From the NCBI GenBank assembly GCA_964601865.1, contig CAZRPI010000055.1:1-22775 (forward strand): a stretch of 22,775 bases of DNA, written 5' to 3'. Shown piece after piece: positions 16,135 through 22,775 of the stretch. Each line of letters opens with the position of its first letter. The first letter of the stretch is position 1. Source of the stretch: Pseudopelobacter sp964601865. GTDB taxonomy: Bacteria > Desulfobacterota > Desulfuromonadia > Geobacterales > Pseudopelobacteraceae. The notes beneath the pieces were generated by a model. It ran no database searches. It worked only from the letters and a program-made list of their open reading frames with translations, and was not told where the DNA came from. Position numbers and translations under genes: made by a program.

Positions 16135-16963
16135 ATGAAAACCATAGTTGCGCTATTTCTGTCGTTCATGTTCTGNNNNNNNNNNNNNNNNNNNNNNNNN
16201 NNNNNNNNNNNNNNNNNNNNNNNNNNNNNNNNNNNNNNNNNNNNNNNNNNNNNNNNNNNNNNNNNNNNNNNNNNNGCGCGGGGTGCGCAAGGTCTACGCC
16301 GAGGCGGTGAAGGGGGAGCAGTACCGCATCGAGGTGAGGAACAACCTGAACCGCCGGGTCGGGCTGGTGATCGCCGTGGACGGCCGCAACATCGTCAGCG
16401 GCGGGAAATCCCGGCTCGGGAACAACGAACGGATGTACGTCCTGGATCCATACGGGACGGGCGCATTTTCCGGCTGGCGCACCGGCCAGGACCGGATCAA
16501 CCGTTTCTACTTCACCGACGTGCCCGATTCCTATGCAGCCGCGTTCGGTGACGAGAGCGCCATGGGGGTTATTGCAGTGGCGGTCTACCCGGAGCGCCGC
16601 CACGATCCGCCTCCGATTGCTCAGCCCCAATTCAAACGCGATTCAACGGGTCGGGGCGCCGGCGCGGCCGGCAGAGCTCCGGCGGCGGCGGCGCCGGCGG
16701 CCGAGTCCGGGAGCAAGACGCTCTCCAAATCCGAAAGCAGCATAGAAAACGCCGGGACCGGTTTCGGCAGGGAGGAGTACTCCCCCAGCTACAACGTGGA
16801 GTTCGAGCCCGAGAGGCGCGCGGCCGAGAAAATTTACGTGAAGTACGAGTGGTGTTCCACCCTCTGCAGACTGGGAGTTGTCCCCTGCCACGGGCAGCCC
16901 CCCCGCCATCCCAACCGTCTCTGGGACGATGAAGGTTACGCCCCTCCCCCTCCGGGCAGGTAG
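16135..16963 (+). CDS. Small secreted protein of unknown function, probably under ECF control (interrupted by a gap)
   Basis: ATG at 16135 has a strong GGGAGG (16121-16126) and begins MKTIVALFLSFMF, the start of a signal peptide. The next 100 positions are N. After the gap the open frame reads RGVRKVYAEAVKGEQYRIEV, then VGLVIAVDGRNIVSGG and FYFTDVPDSYAAAFGDESA, a beta-rich domain. A low-complexity Ala/Pro/Gly segment and a tail with WCSTLCRLGVVPC follow. I do not recognise the family. The two halves are in different frames if the gap is taken as 100 bases; a single gene needs missing sequence in a multiple of three. The position after ECF and anti-sigma genes, plus the matching promoter motif, suggests an envelope protein of that regulon. 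Confidence 0.75.
16176..16275. other. Assembly gap (100 N)
   Basis: A placeholder run of 100 N inside the secreted-protein gene. Unlike the first gap, its flanks share no repeated sequence, so real sequence of unknown length is probably missing. Confidence 0.97.
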
Positions 16964-16984
16964 ATTTCTCTCCGCAATTGGCAG

Positions 16985-17021
16985 GCGCCCGTTTCCCGTC
17001 CGGGGGACGGGCGCAACTTTT
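16985..17021 (+). terminator. Likely intrinsic terminator
   Basis: GCGCCCGT (16985-16992) pairs with ACGGGCGC (17007-17014), followed by AACTTTT. A competing inner hairpin CCGTCC/GGACGG is possible. It lies 22 bases after the stop of the secreted-protein gene. Confidence 0.6.
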
Positions 17022-17108
17022 GACGTCCCCGCAGATTCGATTTGTCATGCCCGAATTACTTGAGCAAGATCAATCCCCATGGCAATCAGATTTTAAAGTG
17101 ATTTTTAA

Positions 17109-17138
17109 TTGATTGAGACAAAATACGAGTGATATAGT
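17109..17138 (+). promoter_or_regulatory. Possible sigma70-type promoter for the beta-propeller gene
   Basis: TTGATT (17109-17114), 18-base spacer, TATAGT (17133-17138), in an AT-rich patch that contrasts with the surroundings. It lies about 64 bases before the ATG at 17202. Confidence 0.4.
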
Positions 17139-17201
17139 TCTCACTGAAAGTGTTAAGTCGTCAGGACCGGAGCCGCATCTGAGCACCATCAGGAGGAGCA
17201 C

Positions 17202-19217
17202 ATGCGCAGCATAACTCCCCAGGGGGTTTTCCCCCACATCTTATCCTTTCTATCGTTTATCTTTTCATTCGTATTTCTTGCCCCTATTCCTGCTGCCTTT
17301 GCGGCAGGCTATACGGCGAGGACTCCTGTCCGGCATGGGGACGGGGAGGTTGCGGCAGCAGCGCCTGGCACGCTCAAATGGGCTTACGTCACAGGCGGTC
17401 CAATTACTGCTTCTCCCGCCATAGGGGGCGACGGAACAATCTACGTGGGGTCATACGATAATAAGCTCTATGCGGTCAATCCCAAGGGCACATTCAAGTG
17501 GTCGTATGGAACGGGGATCATCACCATGGGTGTCTCCATAGGACCAGACGGAACGATCTACGCGGGATCGAATGACAAGAGAGTGTACGCAATCAGGCCG
17601 GACGGCACGCTCAAGTGGTCCTACGAAGCGGGAGACAGCGTGCTGTGTACACCCGCCATTGCTCCGGATGGGACTATCTATGTCGGGCTGTATAATCAAC
17701 GTAAACTCTATGCCGTGAACCCTGACGGTTCCTTCAAATGGTCCTACACTACGGGAGGGATGATGACGTCCTCCCCCGCCATAGGGACTGACGGGACTGT
17801 CTATGTGGGGTGTCTGGACAAGAAGCTCTATGCCGTGAATCCCGATGGAACCCTGAAGTGGTCCTACGCCACAAAGGGCGAGATATGGTCCTCCCCTGCC
17901 ATAGGGGCAGACGGGACAATTTATGTGGGGGCGGATGACGCCAAACTCCATGCAGTCAACCCGGATGGAACTTTCAAGTGGTCCTATGGTCCGGGGGGAG
18001 CAAACATCCATGCCTCCCCAGCCATAGGAACCGACGGAACGGTCTACGTGGGTATGGGAGGCGATTTGCATGCCATCAACCCCGACGGGACTTTCAAATG
18101 GTCCTATGCAACGGGGTTTGAGATCAACTGCGCTCCCGCCGTAGGTTTCGACGGCACTATCTATGTTGGCTCCAGGGGACTCTTTGCCGTGAACCCTGAC
18201 GGAACCCTGAAATGGTCCTATTCATCGGATGGCATGTTCATCCGCACTTCTTCCCCAGCCATAGGTCCCGATGGTACAGTCTACATAGGGTCGGACAATG
18301 ACCACAAGCTCCATGCAATCTCCAGTTCCTCCTCCGGCCTTGCCGGATCACCCTGGCCCATGTTCCACCACGACACCAGGCATACGGGGCTTTATGGGTA
18401 TTCAGACGATTCGGCGACTCTGTCGCTTTCAATCTCAGGCTCCGGCTCCGTCGTGAGCGATCCATCCGGGATCGACTGCGGCGAAACATGCTCTGCTTCC
18501 TATAGCAAAGGAACCGTCGTTACCCTCACTGCGACAGCAGCTGACGGCTCGGCATTCACCGGTTGGTCCGGGGGATGCAGCGGAACGGGAGCTTCCTGCA
18601 CGGTGACCATGAACGCCGATCTTGCCGTGACAGCCACCTTTGGGAACAACCTCTGCACCTACAATTTTTCTCCCAGGAGCAGGAAGTTCACCCATAAATC
18701 AGGAAAGGTGACCATAAACATCACCGCAAAGGGAGCAAAAGCCTGTCCCAAACCTGTGGTTCAGGTAACGGAAGGCGAGGATTGGATCACCCTTTCATCA
18801 TTTGCTTTCAACAAGAACAAGGGGAAAGCAGTCGTCACCGTCCCTGCAAACAGCACCTCCTCCAACAGGGAAGGAGGAGTCAGTATTGCAGGTGGTTCTT
18901 TCCCCGTAACCCAGACTGGAAAGCCTTGCACTCTCGCCATCACACCAACAGTATCGACCCCGAAAATCCCCAAGGCGGGAGGAATCGGGTCTTTCACCGT
19001 TACGGCAAGCCCCGGCGATTGCTCATGGACAGCAACGAAGGATGCAAAAGCAACATGGCTCTCCATCACTTTGGGTGGTTCCGGCACTGGAAACGGCAAT
19101 GTATTCTACACAGCCGATGAGAATACCGGCAAGAGCGCGAGAAGCGGAAAGGTCACGGTATCCCTCGCAACAGGGAAGACGAAGAAGGTGCATACGGTGA
19201 AGCAGACAAATAAGTAA
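17202..19217 (+). CDS. Secreted PQQ-type beta-propeller protein with InlB-like and BACON-like modules
   Basis: A 671-aa exported protein. A long signal peptide covers residues 1-35 (FSFVFLAPIPAAFAA). Residues 56-376 hold eight tandem repeats of about 39 aa, each with G(T/S)-(L/F)-K-W-(S/A)-Y, then P/S-A-I-G, DGT(I/V)Y(V/A/I)G and (L/V)(Y/H)A(V/I)NPDG, as in PQQ-like propeller blades. About residues 407-482 form a module with YSKGTVVTLTATAADGSAF and FTGWSGGCSGTGASCTVT, like divergent InlB B-repeats. Residues 485-572 and 576-668 are two Ig-like modules resembling BACON domains (WITLSSFAFNKNKGKAVVTV; WLSITLGGSGTGNGNVFYTA). ATG at 17202 has AGGAGG at 17191-17196. No catalytic residues are evident; binding or structural roles at the cell surface are plausible. 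PQQ cofactor binding is not implied. Confidence 0.88.
   Translation: MRSITPQGVFPHILSFLSFIFSFVFLAPIPAAFAAGYTARTPVRHGDGEVAAAAPGTLKWAYVTGGPITASPAIGGDGTIYVGSYDNKLYAVNPKGTFKWSYGTGIITMGVSIGPDGTIYAGSNDKRVYAIRPDGTLKWSYEAGDSVLCTPAIAPDGTIYVGLYNQRKLYAVNPDGSFKWSYTTGGMMTSSPAIGTDGTVYVGCLDKKLYAVNPDGTLKWSYATKGEIWSSPAIGADGTIYVGADDAKLHAVNPDGTFKWSYGPGGANIHASPAIGTDGTVYVGMGGDLHAINPDGTFKWSYATGFEINCAPAVGFDGTIYVGSRGLFAVNPDGTLKWSYSSDGMFIRTSSPAIGPDGTVYIGSDNDHKLHAISSSSSGLAGSPWPMFHHDTRHTGLYGYSDDSATLSLSISGSGSVVSDPSGIDCGETCSASYSKGTVVTLTATAADGSAFTGWSGGCSGTGASCTVTMNADLAVTATFGNNLCTYNFSPRSRKFTHKSGKVTINITAKGAKACPKPVVQVTEGEDWITLSSFAFNKNKGKAVVTVPANSTSSNREGGVSIAGGSFPVTQTGKPCTLAITPTVSTPKIPKAGGIGSFTVTASPGDCSWTATKDAKATWLSITLGGSGTGNGNVFYTADENTGKSARSGKVTVSLATGKTKKVHTVKQTNK
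17367..18330 (+). repeat. Eight tandem ~117-bp repeats encoding propeller blades
   Basis: The coding sequence repeats with a period of about 114-126 bases. Conserved DNA words recur in most units, such as AAATGGTCCTA / AAGTGGTCCTA and CCCGCCATAGG followed by GACGG. DNA-level similarity exceeds what protein constraint alone would need, pointing to expansion by duplication within the gene. Confidence 0.8.
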
Positions 19218-19263
19218 GAAACGGGGGGTTGTGGGATAATCTCCCTAGTCCTGTCACCTGATC

Positions 19264-19300
19264 ATGCGGAGGAGAGCTGATTCATGGCACTCCTCCGCAT
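19264..19300. other. Perfect 11-bp hairpin after the propeller gene
   Basis: ATGCGGAGGAG (19264-19274) pairs exactly with CTCCTCCGCAT (19290-19300) around a 15-base loop. It begins 47 bases after the propeller stop. Only a weak T-rich tail (TGTCTT) follows, so it may be a poor terminator or an mRNA-stabilising 3' hairpin. Confidence 0.55.
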
Positions 19301-19518
19301 TGTCTTCGCACAAGCCAAATAATCCCGCTAGATACTTATATTCCGGGCTTGATGCTTCAAGTATCCCTCCAGGTTAAGTCACAACGCCACCCACTGAATT
19401 TTTTGCCGGGCGGATATCATCCAGAGCCGTTACGCCGTCTATCCAGGGAATCCGGGGAACGCTGAGCATTGACAATCGGAAGCGGAGAGTCGTAAGGTAC
19501 CGTATTCAGGATCATTGA

Positions 19519-19743
19519 TCCTCTGGAGGAAACCGTCTGGCGGCTGCCATCCGGATGGTGCTGCAGGAGTCCATCGATCAGGGAAGCAACTACCGGGTGG
19601 AGGAAAGCACGGTTGCCTATCATCCGCTGAATTTTCATGTGTACGGATGGGGAGGCGATTCCTGCACCGGTTGCGGCGGCACGCTGGAAGCCATCCGGCT
19701 CGGCAACCAAAGTACGGTCTTCTGTCCCCGCTGTCAGAGGTGA
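19519..19743 (+). pseudogene. 3' fragment of a formamidopyrimidine-DNA glycosylase (Fpg/MutM) gene
   Basis: The open frame reads RLAAAIRMVLQESIDQGSNY, then NFHVYGWGGDSCTGCGGT and VFCPRCQR, ending in TGA at 19741-19743. This matches the C-terminus of Fpg: the 'L..AI..VL.eAI..GG' helix, 'VYGR.GepC..CG' and the zinc finger C-x2-C-x16-C-x2-C ending FCPRCQR. The catalytic N-terminal proline-glutamate (PELPE), the DNA-binding middle and any start signal are missing, and an in-frame TGA lies at 19516. In another frame at about 19405-19445 the peptide RADIIQSRYAVYP could be a decayed copy of the 'YADEALFRAGIHP' segment; this part is speculative. Interpreted as a gene remnant. A small expressed zinc-finger protein from ATG 19555 (62 aa) is less likely because it has no ribosome-binding site. 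Confidence 0.65.
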
Positions 19744-19881
19744 GCTGGACGGCTGTCACGATTCATAATCAGAGACGTTCTTGCCGCCCTCTCTTTTTGA
19801 GCGACCCACATTCGGGTACCGACAGGTGCCGTTCATCCTTTACGCTTCGAGACACAATTCCCTGATGAGGAGTATTTCGCA

Positions 19882-22032
19882 ATGCATGTCAATAAACTGT
19901 TATTTTTCTTCGTATTTATTCTCGCCGCCCAGTTTGCGTGGGCCAGCGCCGATTTCATCTGCACCCCGACCTGGTCGCTGAACCGGAGTCAGTACGATCG
20001 CTGCAGTAATCTGCCGATCCTGTCGCCGGGCAACGACACCAGGGTAAATTTGAAGCTGCTCCTGGTCGACAACGGATTTGCCGCATTTGAGCCGGGGCCG
20101 GCTGCCGGAGAGTCCAATGAATACGGCTATGGCAAGGTTCCTTTCACCCTGGCGACCTTCGACAGGAGCTTTTTCATATCGAAAGGCAGGGATGAAGGTT
20201 CGAAGGATGGGGAGCGGACCTCCGGCAGTGGCGGTGGAACCCGCTGCGTCAGCAATGACGCCGGGAAAACGGATTTCATCGAGGCGCTTGAACTGAGCAG
20301 GGATCTGTCGCATGCCGAACGCAAACTACTGAAGGAAGAGCGACAAAAACTGAACCCCACCTGCATCGACGCAACGGCTCCGAAAACCGCGGCCAGGGTC
20401 GACAGCCCGAAGCCGGCAGCCAAACATTCGAAAACCTTCAATGAGTTCATGCAGTATCTCACCGCTGCCGCCGCATTTTACGAGGGACGCTACGACGTGG
20501 CGAATTCGGGGTTCACCGGCCTGGTTGACAGCAGGCAGACATGGCTCAGGGAAACGTCGCGTTACATGCTGGCGCGAACCGAACTCAACCTTTCACAGAA
20601 AAACGCCTTCGACGAGTATGGGTTTCCGACACCCGGCAAGGCCGACCAGAAGGCGCTTCAGGCCGCCGAGGAGAAAATCGTCCTTTATCTGCGGGACTAT
20701 CCGGACGGACGGTATTCCTCATCGGCCAGGGGGCTGCTGCGCCGCATTTACTGGCTGTCCAACCAGCAGCAGAAACTCGCCGATGAGTATGAATGGCAAC
20801 TGAACCACCCGGATTCTCCGCAGCACAACCTGCCGGTGGATGCCCTGGTCCGGGAGGCCGAGCAGAAACTGCTCGCAACGGCGGACCCCAGACTGATCAG
20901 GAACCCTCTGCTGCTGGCAACCCTTGATCTGTCACTGATGCGTCCCGCCGGTTCAGCCGAGGCAAAACAGATCGCCTTTGCCGACCTGCAGAAACAGCAG
21001 CCGCTGTTCTCGGACCACAGGGAGCTGTACGATTACCTGCTTGCCGCGCACAGATTCTATATGCAGAAGGATGCGGCCGGCGTCGTCAAAACATTGCCTG
21101 ACACCATCCCCTCCAAAATGACCTATCTGGATTTCAGCCGGCTCACCCTGCGCGGCCTGGCCCTCGAAACGACCAAAAAACAGCTCGGCGCACGCAGATT
21201 GTGGCTCGACCTTCTGCCGGCATCCGGACAGCCGCTTCAGGCAGAGACGCTGCAGCTCGCCCTTGCGCTCAACTACGAGCAGAGCAACGAACTGGAATCG
21301 GTTTTCAAAACAGACTCACCGATCACCGATGTGGAAATCCGTTCCATTCTGCTCCGCAACGACGCATCACCGGAGCTTCTCCGCCAGGTGATAAAATCAA
21401 AAAAATACTCCGGCCGGGAACGTCAGACCGCCATCTACACCCTGCTTTACAAGGATCTGCTGCAGGGACATTACCGGAATTACATCCAGGATTACCGCTT
21501 CCTGCCCAAAGACGCGGCCAAGCGGAAGCCTTCCCCAGACATGAACGACGGCGATGGACCGAATCTGGCGCTTTTCACCTGGTCAGGCAAAAAGGCCGAA
21601 GACGGCTACGGTTGCCCTTCCACCCTGGAAATTGCGGGGATACTGGCTAAGGATGCGGAAGATTCCTACGGTCTGGTCTGCCTGGGTGATTTCGTAAACG
21701 CCAATGACCTTGATTCAGACAATGACCATGGCAAGCCGCAGGAACAGCGATCCGATCCGGGCAAGGCGGTATTGGGCACGGCCAAATCCGGTTTTCCCGG
21801 AGAAGCTTTCTCCAGGGGCGAAGCCTATAAAGCCGTTATCGAGGATGAAAATGCAACGCCCGATCTTAAGGCCTATGCGCTGTACCGCGCGATAAAATGT
21901 TACGCCACTTCGGGAACCAACCACTGCGGCGGTGAAGCCGTGGATAAACCGGCCAGAAAATCCTGGTTCCAGACGTTGAAGAGCCGCTACGCCGATTCCG
22001 TCTGGGCCAGGAAACTCAAATATTACTGGTAA
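19882..22032 (+). CDS. Secreted helical-repeat (TPR-like) protein of unknown function
   Basis: A 716-aa protein with a clear signal peptide (KLLFFFVFILAAQFAWASA, cleavage near residue 23) and no lipobox, so probably periplasmic or outer-membrane associated. ATG at 19882 follows GAGGAG (19866-19871). After a Cys-containing N-terminal part and a Lys/Pro linker (about 165-185), a helical region starts FNEFMQYLTAAAAFYEGRYD and continues with WLRETSRYMLARTELNLSQK, the look of TPR units. Further helical repeats run to about residue 560. The C-terminal part contains conserved-looking segments DGYGCPSTLEIAG, YGLVCLGDF and AYALYRAIKCYATSG. Similar proteins are sometimes loosely annotated as outer-membrane assembly lipoproteins, but I cannot support that function. 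It lies 6 bases before the DUF3142 gene, so the two form an operon. Confidence 0.82.
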   Translation: MHVNKLLFFFVFILAAQFAWASADFICTPTWSLNRSQYDRCSNLPILSPGNDTRVNLKLLLVDNGFAAFEPGPAAGESNEYGYGKVPFTLATFDRSFFISKGRDEGSKDGERTSGSGGGTRCVSNDAGKTDFIEALELSRDLSHAERKLLKEERQKLNPTCIDATAPKTAARVDSPKPAAKHSKTFNEFMQYLTAAAAFYEGRYDVANSGFTGLVDSRQTWLRETSRYMLARTELNLSQKNAFDEYGFPTPGKADQKALQAAEEKIVLYLRDYPDGRYSSSARGLLRRIYWLSNQQQKLADEYEWQLNHPDSPQHNLPVDALVREAEQKLLATADPRLIRNPLLLATLDLSLMRPAGSAEAKQIAFADLQKQQPLFSDHRELYDYLLAAHRFYMQKDAAGVVKTLPDTIPSKMTYLDFSRLTLRGLALETTKKQLGARRLWLDLLPASGQPLQAETLQLALALNYEQSNELESVFKTDSPITDVEIRSILLRNDASPELLRQVIKSKKYSGRERQTAIYTLLYKDLLQGHYRNYIQDYRFLPKDAAKRKPSPDMNDGDGPNLALFTWSGKKAEDGYGCPSTLEIAGILAKDAEDSYGLVCLGDFVNANDLDSDNDHGKPQEQRSDPGKAVLGTAKSGFPGEAFSRGEAYKAVIEDENATPDLKAYALYRAIKCYATSGTNHCGGEAVDKPARKSWFQTLKSRYADSVWARKLKYYW

Positions 22033-22038
22033 GACTCG

Positions 22039-22775
22039 ATGCGCCTCTTCTCCACCCTGGGACTGACCGCCACCCTGCTCGCGCTGTTGCGAACGTGGCC
22101 GGCCCATGCCGGTACGGTCAGGGCGGAGGATTACTCCTCGTTCTGGGTATGGGGAGGCGTCAGGTCCCAGCCTGCCCTGTCACGGGCCGAAAGCCTGTAC
22201 GTCCTGCAGGGAGAGGTGACGGAGAGAAACGGTCGACACAGGGCCGGACCAGTGCTGGTCCCGCAGGGGATGACGGTTGCCCGTTTCAGGAAAAGCAGGG
22301 TCTGGCTGGTATACCGGGCGAACACGCTACGCTGGACGCCCCATATCATCCAGGCGGTCATCCTGCGCCTGAGGCAATGGCGGCTTTCCGGCAATCCCGT
22401 GGCCGGTCTGCAGATTGACTTTGACGCCGGGACCAGGTATTTGCGGGAGTACGTCGTTTTTTTGCGGCAATTGCGCGCACGACTGCCGACGGATTACCAG
22501 CTCGGTATCACCGGACTTCTGGACTGGAGCGCCAATGGCGATATCGAGACCATAAACCAACTGGGCGACGTCGTTGACGAGGTCGTCGTCCAGACCTATC
22601 AGGGACGGGAGACCATCCCGAATTACAATGACTATCTCCCGGCCCTCAGGCGCCTGTCCATCCCCTTCAGAATCGGGCTGATTCAGAACGGTAACTGGCA
22701 GGCACCCGAGGATCTGGAATCGAACCCCTGGTTTCAGGGGTATGTGGTCTTTCTGCGGAACCAGGTTTCGACTGG
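22039..22775 (+). CDS. DUF3142 family secreted protein (partial, runs off window end)
   Basis: ATG at 22039 is 6 bases after the preceding stop, and the frame stays open to the window edge (245 codons). A signal peptide (MRLFSTLGLTATLLALLRTW, cleavage after AHA) leads into FWVWGGVRSQPALSRAESLY, then VWLVYRANTLRW, VAGLQIDFDAGTRYLREYV and GITGLLDWSANGDI. QTYQGRETIPNYNDYLPAL and PFRIGLIQNGNWQAPEDL follow. This matches what I know of DUF3142. The strand-end QIDFDA and QTYQG patterns suggest a TIM-barrel fold like glycoside hydrolases, but the activity is not established. Tight linkage to the helical-repeat gene suggests the two act together outside the cytoplasm. Confidence 0.85.
   Translation, partial: MRLFSTLGLTATLLALLRTWPAHAGTVRAEDYSSFWVWGGVRSQPALSRAESLYVLQGEVTERNGRHRAGPVLVPQGMTVARFRKSRVWLVYRANTLRWTPHIIQAVILRLRQWRLSGNPVAGLQIDFDAGTRYLREYVVFLRQLRARLPTDYQLGITGLLDWSANGDIETINQLGDVVDEVVVQTYQGRETIPNYNDYLPALRRLSIPFRIGLIQNGNWQAPEDLESNPWFQGYVVFLRNQVST

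Noticed and set aside
17367..18330. CRISPR-like or satellite repeat array
   Set aside because: The periodic units are in-frame coding repeats of a beta-propeller, with no short conserved repeat and unique spacer pattern.

Overview
The window (22.8 kb, GC-rich) looks like chromosome of a deltaproteobacterium of the Geobacter / Desulfuromonadales type. The gene order dnaE-accA-rluB, the many secreted or signalling genes and the codon use suggest this. It is an inference from gene content, not a database match. Almost everything reads on the + strand; only one gene, a PIF1-like helicase, is on the - strand. The sequence is a draft scaffold with two runs of exactly 100 N. The first is an assembly join with the same 55 bases on both sides. 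The second interrupts a secreted-protein gene.

Layout. (1) 50-5710 is housekeeping: DNA polymerase III alpha (dnaE), acetyl-CoA carboxyltransferase alpha (accA) and 23S rRNA pseudouridine synthase (rluB), with terminators after accA and rluB. (2) 5857-9311 holds the PIF1-family helicase, divergent from asnS across a 201-base region with a good promoter on each strand. After asnS come a DUF503 (YlxP-like) gene and a complete tRNA-His(GUG) with its own promoter and terminator. (3) 9576-14186 holds an unrecognised 328-aa cytoplasmic protein, a membrane PTS EIIC (cellobiose family) / EAL c-di-GMP phosphodiesterase fusion, and NADH pyrophosphatase (nudC). (4) 14326-17021 is an envelope-stress type module: ECF sigma factor, overlapping membrane anti-sigma factor, a perfect 30-bp palindrome, and a small secreted protein. 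Closely similar ECF-type promoter motifs (GGGAAC ... GTCYAA) lie before the sigma gene and before the secreted-protein gene, which suggests a self-regulated local regulon. (5) 17109-22775 is surface or periplasmic: an eight-bladed PQQ-type beta-propeller with InlB-like and BACON-like modules, a decayed 3' fragment of a formamidopyrimidine-DNA glycosylase gene, a secreted helical-repeat protein, and a DUF3142 protein that runs off the window end.

How the genes relate. The first block is ordinary core metabolism. The candidates for less-described biology are the EIIC-EAL receptor, which plausibly couples sugar sensing to c-di-GMP breakdown; the ECF/anti-sigma/secreted-protein unit with its paired promoters; and the secreted helical-repeat plus DUF3142 pair. 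No CRISPR array, prophage, complete insertion sequence or recognisable defence system was seen.
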